Positions 52,652 through 60,699 of a stretch of DNA of 64,000 nt are shown here, in pieces. Origin of the DNA: Anderseniella sp. (lineage in GTDB: Bacteria; Pseudomonadota; Alphaproteobacteria; Rhizobiales; Aestuariivirgaceae); the NCBI GenBank assembly GCA_028289645.1, contig JANQOK010000012.1, positions 62,001 through 126,000 of the forward strand. Reading direction: 5' to 3'. Each line of letters begins with the position of its first letter. Position 1 is the first letter of the stretch. The notes beneath the pieces were generated by a model, which ran no database searches, was not told where the DNA came from, and was given only the letters and a program-made list of their open reading frames with translations. The position numbers and the translations under genes are program-made.

Positions 52652-53976
52652 AGCTGGCGATCATCGGCCTTGGCGTCATGGGTCGTAACCTGGCGCTGAA
52701 CTTCCGCGATGCCGGTCATCAATGCGTGGTCTGGGACCCGTGGCCGCAGGCGCGCCATTGGAATGTCGAAGGCATCGAGGTCTGTGACACCATGGAAGCT
52801 CTGGTCACCAGCCTGCCGGTGCCCAGCATTGTGCTGCTCATGGTCAAGTCGGGCCGTCCTGTCGCCGAGTTGACCGAGCAACTGACCGGATTGCTGGAAA
52901 AGGGTGACATCATCATTGATGGCGGCAATTCAAACTACCTGGATACCGAAAACAATGTCCTGGTGTGCCGGAAGTCTGGCGTCCACTTTGCAGGACTTGG
53001 CGTATCCGGCGGTGCGGAGGGTGCGCGGCAGGGGCCGTCCATGATGCTGGGCTGCGCCGGCGAACTGCGTATCGCACTGGAACCGCTGCTGGCCAATGTG
53101 GCGGCCCGGCATGATGGCAAACCGTGCCTGGGCTGGTTCGGGGAGGGCGGTGCCGGGCACTTCGTCAAGATGGTTCACAATGGCATCGAATACGCCGTCA
53201 TGCAGGCCATTGCCGAAAGCTGGCAGCTGCTTGAACTTACCGGGCTGACCAGTTTTGCCGCCGGCAGGCAACTGGAAATCTGGTCGAACGGACCGTTGGC
53301 CGGATACCTGATGGAGATTTCCGGCGAGGTGCTGCGAGCCGATGACGCACAGTCGGAAACCCTGTTGATTGACCTGGTGGATGATGCCGCAGGACAAAAG
53401 GGTACCGGCGGCTGGTGCATCAGCGAAGCGGTCAGCCTTGGGGTGCCGGTGCCGTCTATCATGGCAGCCGTCACCATGCGCCAGGTGTCATCGCACGAGG
53501 AGTTGCGGGTGCTGCCGGAGGTGAGACCGGAAACAGATGTCGAAGTTACAGTGCAAGCTGTTCACGATGCGCTGCTGTGTGCCGTGGCGCTTGCGCTGGC
53601 GCAGGGCGCACACCTGCTCACGGTGGCCAGCCGCGAGTATGACTGGAAGGTGCAACTGGCGGAGGCGGCAAGGGTGTGGCAGCAGGGCTCGATCCTGCGC
53701 ATGGCGATGCTCGACAAGTTTGCCGATCCGGCTGCCCTGTTCGACACCGCCTCAGAGCATGCGGACGGGTTGCGCCAATCTGTGGCCGCAGCCTCCACGG
53801 CAGCAGCGCCGGTGCCGGTGATGTCCGCCAGCCTTGCCTACCTGGATTCCTGTTCGGCTGAGCAGTTGCCGACGGCGCTGGTGCAGTTGCAGCGCGACCG
53901 GTTTGGCGCCCATGGCCTCAAGCACAAGGAGACCGGCGAGATGTTCCACGGTCCCTGGCAGGAGGCCGACACATGA
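52648..53976 (+). CDS. gnd: 6-phosphogluconate dehydrogenase (decarboxylating)
   Basis: 442 residues. The Rossmann domain begins KLAIIGLGVMGRNLALNFRD; the catalytic helix has GVSGGAEGARQGPSMM, HFVKMVHNGIEYAVMQ with the catalytic Lys and the C-terminal domain GTGGWCISEAVSLGVPVP. Oxidatively decarboxylates 6-phosphogluconate to ribulose 5-phosphate with NADP in the cytosol. It is coupled to the GntR gene and to gntK by four-base overlaps (ATGA), so its role is catabolic for imported gluconate as well as in the pentose-phosphate path. Confidence 0.93.
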   Translation: MKLAIIGLGVMGRNLALNFRDAGHQCVVWDPWPQARHWNVEGIEVCDTMEALVTSLPVPSIVLLMVKSGRPVAELTEQLTGLLEKGDIIIDGGNSNYLDTENNVLVCRKSGVHFAGLGVSGGAEGARQGPSMMLGCAGELRIALEPLLANVAARHDGKPCLGWFGEGGAGHFVKMVHNGIEYAVMQAIAESWQLLELTGLTSFAAGRQLEIWSNGPLAGYLMEISGEVLRADDAQSETLLIDLVDDAAGQKGTGGWCISEAVSLGVPVPSIMAAVTMRQVSSHEELRVLPEVRPETDVEVTVQAVHDALLCAVALALAQGAHLLTVASREYDWKVQLAEAARVWQQGSILRMAMLDKFADPAALFDTASEHADGLRQSVAAASTAAAPVPVMSASLAYLDSCSAEQLPTALVQLQRDRFGAHGLKHKETGEMFHGPWQEADT

Positions 53977-54509
53977 TCGTTGTGGTGATGGGGGTTTGCG
54001 GATGCGGAAAGACCACGATTGGCCGCATGCTGGCTGACAGGCTTGATGCTGTTTTCATTGAAGGCGATGAACTGCATCCTGCCGGCAACAAGGACAAGAT
54101 GGCGGCCGGTATTCCTCTGGACGATAAGGATCGCGAGCCGTGGCTGGATGCCATCGCAGAGCGGGCGGCCCGGGCATCATCCGACGTGCCGTGTGTCGTG
54201 GTGTCGTGCTCTGCCTTGAAACGTGCCTATCGTGACAGGTTGCGCGACGCTGGCAGGGACCTGAAACTGGTCCACCTTACCGGCAGCAGGCCGCTGCTGC
54301 AGGCGCGCATGAATGAACGCCGTGGCCACTTCATGCCAGCAGGCCTGCTCGACAGCCAGATCGCCACCCTCGAGGTTCCGCAGCCCGACGAAACGGCCAT
54401 CAACCTTGACGTGGCCGAACAGCCGGACGCCATCGTCGAACACGCGCTTGCATTCCTGAAACACTCCACATCGTCAAATCCAAACAAGCAGAAGGAAACA
54501 CAATCATGA
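53973..54509 (+). CDS. gntK: gluconokinase (GntK family)
   Basis: 178 residues, the size of GntK-type kinases. P-loop GVCGCGKTTIGRMLA at the N-terminus, the gluconate-binding region EGDELHPAGNKDKMAAGIPL, SCSALKRAYRDRLR and a C-terminal RRGHFMPAGLLDSQIATLE (lid) motif. It phosphorylates D-gluconate to 6-phosphogluconate, the substrate of the preceding Gnd. It overlaps gnd and the next gene by four bases each. Confidence 0.95.
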   Translation: MIVVVMGVCGCGKTTIGRMLADRLDAVFIEGDELHPAGNKDKMAAGIPLDDKDREPWLDAIAERAARASSDVPCVVVSCSALKRAYRDRLRDAGRDLKLVHLTGSRPLLQARMNERRGHFMPAGLLDSQIATLEVPQPDETAINLDVAEQPDAIVEHALAFLKHSTSSNPNKQKETQS

Positions 54510-55408
54510 GCAGCAAACCACGTGTCGGCTTTATCGGCGTTGGCCTGATGGGCCATGGCATGGCCAAGAACATTCTCGCCTCGGGCTATGAGCTGACCAT
54601 CATGGGGCACAAGAACCGCAAACCGGTCACCGACCTGGTCAAACGCGGTGCCAGGGAGGCCAAGAACGCCGCCGCCCTGGCCAAGGAAAGCGACGTCATC
54701 TTCCTGTGCGTTTCATCATCGGCGCAGGTCGAGGAACTGGTTCGCGGCAAGTCCGGTATCGCAGCCGGCGCTGCCAAGGGAACTATTGTCGTCGACACCT
54801 CGACATCTGATCCCACGTCGACGCTGGAACTGGCAGCGGAACTGAAGGCCGTCGGCGTCAAGCTGATCGATGCGCCGCTTGGGCGGACACCGAAGGAAGC
54901 GGAAGAAGGCCGCCTGAACACCTTTGTCGGCTCTGATGCAAAGACCCTGAAACAGCTTCGTCCTCTGATTGAAACCTGGGCGGAGAACATCATTCATGTC
55001 GGCCCGCTGGGCAACGGGCACAAGATCAAGCTGATCAACAACTTCATCGCCATGTCGTATTCCGCCGTGTGGGCGGAGGCCTATACGGCATGCACAATGA
55101 CCGGCGTCGACCAGCAGACCCTGTACGACGTGGTCAAGGCAGGCGGCATGTATTGCGGCAATTTCGAGAACATGAGCAAGTGGGTGATCGGCCGAGATCC
55201 CAAGGCGCACGAGTTTGCCATTCGCAACTGTCTCAAGGACCAGCGCTATTTCAACAACATGATCGAGGCGTCCGGCATGGCCGCGATGGTCGCGCCGGCG
55301 GTCAAGCAGTCCTACGCCATGGCGGTTGCGAAAGGTGACGGTGAACGTCACATGCCGATGATGTCCGACGTGGTCGGCGAGCTGAACGGCATCAAGTTCA
55401 AGAAATAG
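54506..55408 (+). CDS. NAD(P)-dependent beta-hydroxyacid dehydrogenase (GarR/HIBADH-like)
   Basis: 300 residues of the tartronate-semialdehyde-reductase/3-hydroxyisobutyrate-dehydrogenase family: VGFIGVGLMGHGMAKNIL, DAPLGRTPKEAEEG (a variant of the usual substrate-binding D-A-P-V-S-G-G), and the catalytic Lys in GHKIKLINNFIAMSYSAVWAEA. The last gene of the four-gene operon; substrate presumably a C3-C6 hydroxy acid. The changed substrate loop, G-R-T-P for S-G-G, suggests a substrate unlike that of GarR. Confidence 0.88.
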   Translation: MSSKPRVGFIGVGLMGHGMAKNILASGYELTIMGHKNRKPVTDLVKRGAREAKNAAALAKESDVIFLCVSSSAQVEELVRGKSGIAAGAAKGTIVVDTSTSDPTSTLELAAELKAVGVKLIDAPLGRTPKEAEEGRLNTFVGSDAKTLKQLRPLIETWAENIIHVGPLGNGHKIKLINNFIAMSYSAVWAEAYTACTMTGVDQQTLYDVVKAGGMYCGNFENMSKWVIGRDPKAHEFAIRNCLKDQRYFNNMIEASGMAAMVAPAVKQSYAMAVAKGDGERHMPMMSDVVGELNGIKFKK

Positions 55409-55435
55409 TGGCAACAACACGCCGCGATACCTTCT

Positions 55436-55462
55436 CGTCACCCCAGCGAAAGCTGGGGTCCA
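55436..55462 (+). repeat. extragenic palindrome CGTCACCCCAGC..GCTGGGGTCCA
   Basis: Stem CCCCAGC/GCTGGGG with GAAA tetraloop, same GTCACC-stem-GGTCCA layout as the palindromes of the adjacent tandem repeat and the 7.1-7.6 kb elements. Confidence 0.8.
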
Positions 55463-55484
55463 AACGAACTGGCGGGGAAATTGC

Positions 55485-55678
55485 GCCAGGTTTTGGATGC
55501 CAGCCTGCGCTGGCATGACGGATGTGGTTCTTCGAAGTTGAAGACTGCTGTTGAACCTCATCTCATATCAACACTGTCACCCTCGGGCTCGTCCCGGGGG
55601 TCCACCCGCAACTGTTATGGATCCTCGGGACAAGCCCGAGGATGACAAGGCAGGCGGAGCTTTCACAGGCTGACTCTT
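55485..55678 (+). repeat. 194-bp tandem repeat, copy 1, with three palindromes
   Basis: Starts GCCAGGTTTTGGATGCCAGC. Three palindromes sit inside: 55494-55521 (stem ATGCCAGC/GCTGGCAT), 55575-55604 (CCTCGGG...CCCGGGG) and 55618-55647 (ATCCTCGGG/CCCGAGGAT). The second and third are inverted copies of one sequence, so they can form a composite hairpin. Confidence 0.85.
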
Positions 55679-55872
55679 GCCAGGTTTTGGATGCCAGCCT
55701 GCGCTGGCATGACGGATGTGGTTCTTCGAAGTTGAAGACTGCTGTTGAACTTCATCTCATATCAACACTGTCACCCTCGGGCTCGTCCCGAGGGTCCACC
55801 TGCAGCTGTTATGGATCCTCGGGATAAGCCCGAGGATGATAAGGCAGCCGGAGCTTTCAAAGGCGGGCTCGT
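55679..55872 (+). repeat. 194-bp tandem repeat, copy 2, with three palindromes
   Basis: Repeats copy 1 at a spacing of exactly 194 bases with only a few substitutions, mostly single-base differences in the palindromes at 55688-55715, 55769-55798 and 55812-55841. Similarity fades after about 55864. The stem of the second palindrome is perfect here and carries G/A changes in copy 1. Confidence 0.85.
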
Positions 55873-55898
55873 GTTGCCGCTGGACAGATAAAATTCGC

Positions 55899-56861
55899 CT
55901 ACACCAGCCGGTCGCGCGGCTCCTTGCCGGCGAAGAAGGCGTCCAGGTTGTCCAGCGCCCGGAAGCCCATGGCGTCCCGCGTTTCGCGGGTCGCGCTGCC
56001 GATGTGGGGCAGCATGAAGATGTTGGCATGATCGGCAAATGCAGGGTTGCCACCCGGCTCGGTCACAAAACAGTCCAACCCGGCGGCCGCTATGTGGCCA
56101 GATGCGATGGCAGCCAGAAGGTCGTCCTCGACGATCAGTGCTCCGCGCGCGGTGTTGACGACAATGGCGCCTGCCGGCAGCAGGGCGAGGCGGTCTGCAT
56201 TGATCAGGCCGGTTGTATCAGGCGTTGCCGGACAGTGCAGGGACAGGAAATCCGACACCGGCAGCAGCGTCTCTACTTGTTCGTGATAGGTGGCGCTGTG
56301 TTCCAGTTCGGCCGGCAGCCTGGAGCGGTTGTGGTAATGCACCTGCATGCCGAAGCCGCGGCAGCGTTGCGCCATCACCTGGCCGACGCGTCCCATGCCG
56401 ATAATGCCGACACGTTTGCCGGAAACCTGGGTGCCGACCATGAACGACGGGCTCCAGGATTTCCAGTTGCCTGAGCGCACCATGTGATCGCCCTCCGGCG
56501 CCCGGCGTGCGGCGCCGAGCATCAGCAGCATGGCGATCTCGGCTGTGGCGTCAGACAGCACGTCCGGCGTGTTGGTGACGACGATGCCTCTTTTTTTGAA
56601 CGCAGCAAGATCGCAGTGATCCACGCCGACCGAATGATTGGCGATGATTTTGGTGCGCTCAGACAGCCTGGCGACAACATCTGCTGAAAAGATCTCCGAA
56701 TGGCACGGCAGAATGGCGTCCGCCTTGGAGCTCATGGCGACAATCTCGTCGGCGCTGGAAACCACATCGTCCTCATTGAGGATGACGTCATAGTCGCGCG
56801 CGGCACGTGCTTGGGTGTTGTCGGAGAGTTTTCTGGAGATCCATACTGTCGGCTTGGGCAT
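55899..56861 (-). CDS. D-isomer-specific 2-hydroxyacid dehydrogenase
   Basis: 320 residues with NAD(P) fold VGIIGMGRVGQ and catalytic Arg in NTARGALIVED, Glu in FVTEPGG and His in LPHIGSAT. The GVDHCDLAAFKKRGI motif belongs to the glyoxylate/hydroxypyruvate reductase group. It is the last gene of a five-to-six-gene operon running from the Tat-exported binding protein through amidase. A separate paralogue is at 24922-25872. It reduces a 2-oxo acid or oxidises a D-hydroxy acid, perhaps one freed by the amidase. Confidence 0.92.
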   Translation of the reverse strand: MPKPTVWISRKLSDNTQARAARDYDVILNEDDVVSSADEIVAMSSKADAILPCHSEIFSADVVARLSERTKIIANHSVGVDHCDLAAFKKRGIVVTNTPDVLSDATAEIAMLLMLGAARRAPEGDHMVRSGNWKSWSPSFMVGTQVSGKRVGIIGMGRVGQVMAQRCRGFGMQVHYHNRSRLPAELEHSATYHEQVETLLPVSDFLSLHCPATPDTTGLINADRLALLPAGAIVVNTARGALIVEDDLLAAIASGHIAAAGLDCFVTEPGGNPAFADHANIFMLPHIGSATRETRDAMGFRALDNLDAFFAGKEPRDRLV

Positions 56862-56900
56862 GCTTGCTTGAACTCAGGTTGGGATGGAACGGCGGCTGGC

Positions 56901-57098
56901 TCAGCGCTTGCGGATGCATTCATCCCAGTAGTCGTATGCCACCAGCGACAGCACCGTGACGGCAATGATCCAAAATGGGAGGCCGCCCCAGAACCCGGCG
57001 AATCCGGTCGAGATGCTGTGTGCCAGCCCGAGGATGAATGTGAACAGCAGCGCCAGGCCGATGAAACCGGTTAACTTTCTGATGTTGTGCATGTCCAT
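56901..57098 (-). CDS. small two-helix membrane protein
   Basis: 65 residues with two hydrophobic spans (about 10-31 and 39-55) joined by a short Gly/Phe-rich turn, and a charged C-terminus YDYWDECIRKR. GGAG is placed 10 bases before the ATG. It lies between amidase and the 2-hydroxyacid dehydrogenase in the same operon. I do not recognise a family; it could be a small accessory of the membrane complex. Confidence 0.65.
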   Translation of the reverse strand: MDMHNIRKLTGFIGLALLFTFILGLAHSISTGFAGFWGGLPFWIIAVTVLSLVAYDYWDECIRKR

Positions 57099-57135
57099 GT
57101 CTTCTTACTCCGTGCTGCACCGGTGACGGTGTCGA

Positions 57136-58461
57136 TCATTCGTTTGCCAGGGAACCTAGCAGCCATTGCGCGGTGGTCATCAGGCGATCGTCCTGCTCGC
57201 CCGAGCCTATCAGCTGTACGCCGATGGGCAAACCATCGGAACCGGACAACAGCGGCAGGTTGACAGCCGGCACGCCGGCCGTCGTCCATACGGTGCAGAA
57301 CACCGGGTCGCCGGTACCGTCGGATTTCAACGGTGCCTCGCCGGCGGCGGACGGTGCGATGACCGCATCATAGTCATGAAAGAACTCTTCGAAAAAGGCT
57401 TCCGCGCCAGCCACCATGGAAAGCGCCTCTGCGTACTGGGCATCGGTGTAGGCCCGGCCACGCTCCACAACCGGTTTCAGCGTGTCGCTGATCGCATCCC
57501 AGTGCTGCTCGAAGTCATTGGCCAGGTGCCTGGCGATCTCATATTCGTGGACTGTTTTCTGATGCCCGACCAGGGCGGCAACCGATTTCGGCGCGGCAAT
57601 GCGCTCGACCCGGTCGCCAAGTGCGGCCAGCATGTCTTCCAGGCCCGCGCGGGCATCGTCGGCCAGGCGGTCATGGAACGGCATGTCCAGCCATACCAGG
57701 TCGGGTTCGACCAGCGGCTCGCGGCTGAGCCCGGCTGAGGCAGACGGCAATGGGCGCGGCAAGCTTGCCGGATCGCGCGGATCGTAACCGGACACAGCGT
57801 CTGCCAGTACGCACACATCTTCCAGCGAGCGTGCGAACACGCCGACCTGGTCCAGGGTGACGGATGTCTGCAGCACACCGGTGCGTGAGATTATGCCGCG
57901 GGTGGGCTTGAAACCGAATATGCCGCAGAACGAGGCGGGCCTGATGGTGGAGCCGTTGGTCTGGCTGCCGATCGCCAGCGGCACGTGGCCGGCGGCAACC
58001 GCTGCCGCTGAGCCGCTCGATGAGCCGCCGGGCGTATGGGCCGGGTTGTGCGGGTTCGAGGTATGGGCGGGATTGAGGAAGGCAAACTCGGTGGTGACTG
58101 TCTTGCCCATGATGACAGCGCCGGCCTGGCGCAGCCTGGCGGTCACCTGGCAGTCGATCTCAGCGATTGTGCCGGCGCGGGCAGGGCTGCCGCATTCCGT
58201 CGGCATGTCCTTGACATCGAAAATGTCCTTCAGGCCCACAGGGACGCCGTGGAGCGGCCCCAGCGTGCGGCCCTTGCGGCGCAGGTCATCCAGTTCGCGG
58301 GCCTGGGCAAGCGCTTTCTCGCCGTCAAGATGCACCCAGGCGCCGATGCCGGCATCGGTTTCGGCAATCCGCTTAAGGCAGGCCTCGACCAGTTGCTGCG
58401 AGGTGATCAGGCCGTCGGCAATCTGCCGCCTGGCTTCACTGGCTGTCAGTTGACACAACAT
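57136..58461 (-). CDS. amidase-signature family hydrolase
   Basis: 441 residues with the Ser-Ser-Lys triad region: the Gly/Ser-rich motif GGSSSGSAAAVAAGHVPLAI, then QTNGSTIRPASFCGIFGFKP, and catalytic Lys in the GVPVGLKDIFDV segment. It cleaves an amide to acid and ammonia in the cytosol. GatA itself is unlikely because GatB/GatC are not near. The gene follows the DctM permease by 31 bases, so the transported solute may be an amide or be made into one. Confidence 0.9.
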   Translation of the reverse strand: MLCQLTASEARRQIADGLITSQQLVEACLKRIAETDAGIGAWVHLDGEKALAQARELDDLRRKGRTLGPLHGVPVGLKDIFDVKDMPTECGSPARAGTIAEIDCQVTARLRQAGAVIMGKTVTTEFAFLNPAHTSNPHNPAHTPGGSSSGSAAAVAAGHVPLAIGSQTNGSTIRPASFCGIFGFKPTRGIISRTGVLQTSVTLDQVGVFARSLEDVCVLADAVSGYDPRDPASLPRPLPSASAGLSREPLVEPDLVWLDMPFHDRLADDARAGLEDMLAALGDRVERIAAPKSVAALVGHQKTVHEYEIARHLANDFEQHWDAISDTLKPVVERGRAYTDAQYAEALSMVAGAEAFFEEFFHDYDAVIAPSAAGEAPLKSDGTGDPVFCTVWTTAGVPAVNLPLLSGSDGLPIGVQLIGSGEQDDRLMTTAQWLLGSLANE

Positions 58462-58492
58462 GTGCGGAGTCAGGCCTCTCAGGTCGCAACGG

Positions 58493-59860
58493 CTATTTCT
58501 GGTACTCGCCGAACAGGTAGTCGGGGAACCAGAGCGCGATGCCCGGGAACTGGTACATCAGCACCATGGTCAGGATCACGATGGCCAGATACGGCATGAT
58601 GCCGCGGAAAATCTGCATCAGTTCAATCTGACCCTTGAGCACCCCTTTCAGGTAGTAGGCCGACATGGCCATGGGCGGGGTCAGGAACGAGGTCTGCAGG
58701 TTGAGGGCGACCAGCATGGCGAAGAAATACGGATTGACGCCGAACTGGTCGAGCAGGGGCAGGAATATCGGCACGAAGATAATGACGATTTCAGACCATT
58801 CCAGCGGCCAGCCAAGCAGGAAGATAATGGCCTGTGCCATGACCAGGAACTGCCACGGGGCGAGATTGAACGAGGCAACCCATTCGGCGATCACGTCGTG
58901 GCCACCGAGATAGGAGAACACCGATGCAAAGGTCCACGAACCGACAAACAGCCAGCACACCATGGCTGTTGCCTTGGCCGTGAGGTAAACCGATTGCTTG
59001 AGCATGGACCAGTTGAGCGCGCCGTAGATCAGTGCGAGTACCAGGCCGCCAAGCGAACCCATGGCGGCGGCTTCTGCCGGTGTCGCCAAGCCACCCAGAA
59101 TGGAGCCCAGCACCAGCATGATGAGCACCGTCAGCGGCACAAAAGACACCAGCAGGTTCATGTAGATCTCTCGGACCGGCGGGATTTCCTCCTGCTTCGG
59201 TTTCGGCGCAATACCAGGATTGATGGTGACCCGGATGATCACATAGACGATGTAGAAACCGGCAAGTATCAGCCCCGGAAACACCGCTGCGGCATAGAGC
59301 CTGAGCGGTGACAGTTCGGCGATTGCCGCATACACGATCAGCATGATGGACGGCGGGATCAGAATGCCGAGCGTGCCGCCGGCACAGATGACGCCGGAAG
59401 CGAATTCCTTGTTGTAGTTGGCATTTGCCATGGCCGGAAACGCCAGCAGTCCCATTAGCGTGACGACCGCGCCGACAATGCCCGTGGCGGTGGAAAACAC
59501 GGCGCAGGTGATCAGCGCGGCAATGGCCATCGATCCGGGCAGGTTGCGGGCGGCCATCTGCAGCGAGTAGAACAGTTTGTTGATGATGTTGGCGCGCTCC
59601 ACCACATAGCCCATGAACAGGAACAGCGGGATGGCGACCAGGGTGTCGTTCTCCATCACCGAATAGGTGTTCTGGTTCAGCAGATAGAAAATCTGGTTCT
59701 GGAAAAAATCGCCGAACGTGCTGATCGAATCGGCCTTGTAGTAGGCGTAGTAGCCAAAGCCGACGCCCATGGCGATGAGGGTGAACGCAATCGGAAAGCC
59801 CAGCAGCACCAGAACGATGAACAGGGACAGCATGAGGATGGCGACTTCAGGGTTCGTCAT
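58493..59860 (-). CDS. TRAP transporter large permease (DctM type)
   Basis: 455 residues with TRAP large-subunit signatures CAVFSTATGIVGAVVTLMGL, GTLGILIPPSIMLIVYAAIA and FLTPPMAMSAYYLKGV. About 12 membrane helices. It follows dctQ by 47 bases and precedes the amidase gene. The combination with a Tat-exported SBP similar to TakP suggests uptake of 2-oxo or hydroxy acids. Na+-driven transport is expected. Confidence 0.92.
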   Translation of the reverse strand: MTNPEVAILMLSLFIVLVLLGFPIAFTLIAMGVGFGYYAYYKADSISTFGDFFQNQIFYLLNQNTYSVMENDTLVAIPLFLFMGYVVERANIINKLFYSLQMAARNLPGSMAIAALITCAVFSTATGIVGAVVTLMGLLAFPAMANANYNKEFASGVICAGGTLGILIPPSIMLIVYAAIAELSPLRLYAAAVFPGLILAGFYIVYVIIRVTINPGIAPKPKQEEIPPVREIYMNLLVSFVPLTVLIMLVLGSILGGLATPAEAAAMGSLGGLVLALIYGALNWSMLKQSVYLTAKATAMVCWLFVGSWTFASVFSYLGGHDVIAEWVASFNLAPWQFLVMAQAIIFLLGWPLEWSEIVIIFVPIFLPLLDQFGVNPYFFAMLVALNLQTSFLTPPMAMSAYYLKGVLKGQIELMQIFRGIMPYLAIVILTMVLMYQFPGIALWFPDYLFGEYQK

Positions 59861-59907
59861 TTTCTATTGAACTCCAGCGGCAGCAGCGCGAGTAAAAGGT
59901 GTCTTGA

Positions 59908-60483
59908 TCAGGATTTGTCGGCGACCGGGTCCGGTTCGGCGAGCAGGTCTTCGGTCTCGCGCACGTCTTCGAGCCGTTCCAGCCAGATGCCTTCGCGCAT
60001 TGCCTTCCAGCAGCGCAGAATCTCGGCAACGCCTTGCACGATCATCAGGAACCCGGCCAGCGGAATGAGTGTCTTGAAGAAGTAGATCTGGATTCGGGCA
60101 GGGGAGTTCCAGCTGACTTCCAGATAGCGCCAGCTGTCGCGTGCGATCTCGGCGCCGAACCAGAACAGGGCCAGCATGCCGGGGAAAAAGAAGGTGACAT
60201 AAAGTATGAAGTCGAGCGTTGCCTGGGTCTTGACCGGCAGCAGGCGGTACAGAACATCGCCGCGCACATGGGTGTCCTGGGCCAGCGCGTAGGGCCCGGC
60301 CATCAGGAACAGGGCGCCGTACATCTGCACCATCATGTCGAATGCCCACACCGTCGGTGCGTTCAGCACATAGCGCACAAACACCTCATAAGACACAGAG
60401 AACGTCAGGATCAGGATGCACCAGCCAAAGGCACGGCCGACCCAGATGCTCAGGCTTTCGATGGTGTGAATGATGGTTGTCAC
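59908..60483 (-). CDS. TRAP transporter small permease (DctQ type)
   Basis: 191 residues, four membrane helices, with the DctQ-type RYVLNAPTVWAFDMMVQMYG and RGDVLYRLLPVKTQ segments. The C-terminal soluble tail is acidic (RLEDVRETEDLLAEPDPVAD). It is 216 bases after the SBP gene, the longest such gap in the window, with a perfect hairpin near the SBP end. Confidence 0.9.
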   Translation of the reverse strand: MTTIIHTIESLSIWVGRAFGWCILILTFSVSYEVFVRYVLNAPTVWAFDMMVQMYGALFLMAGPYALAQDTHVRGDVLYRLLPVKTQATLDFILYVTFFFPGMLALFWFGAEIARDSWRYLEVSWNSPARIQIYFFKTLIPLAGFLMIVQGVAEILRCWKAMREGIWLERLEDVRETEDLLAEPDPVADKS

Positions 60484-60661
60484 AGATCCGCCTCCCTACA
60501 GCGTTTCAAGGTTCTGGCAAAACCGGAACCACGCTCCCAATGTCGTTTTTCGCTTTGACTGCAGGACCCGGTGCCCACGGTGCCGGGAACTGCCACGTAT
60601 AACATGAAATCCGGAGAGCTGCTGTTCGGCTCGCCGTGTTTAGCAATGGCCCAAACTGAGC

Positions 60662-60688
60662 CCCCGCATCCTGTTCAGGGATGCGGGG
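60662..60688 (-). terminator. hairpin between dctP and dctQ of the Tat-type TRAP operon
   Basis: CCCCGCATCC (60662-60671) pairs perfectly with GGATGCGGGG (60679-60688) around a seven-base loop. It starts 12 bases after the dctP stop. No T-run follows immediately on the minus strand. Confidence 0.6.
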
Positions 60689-60699
60689 ACAAATTGTAA

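Noticed and set aside
55485-55872. possible CRISPR array
   Set aside because: Only two copies of a 194-bp unit, palindromes of variable stem sequence, and no short regular repeat-spacer pattern or cas genes.
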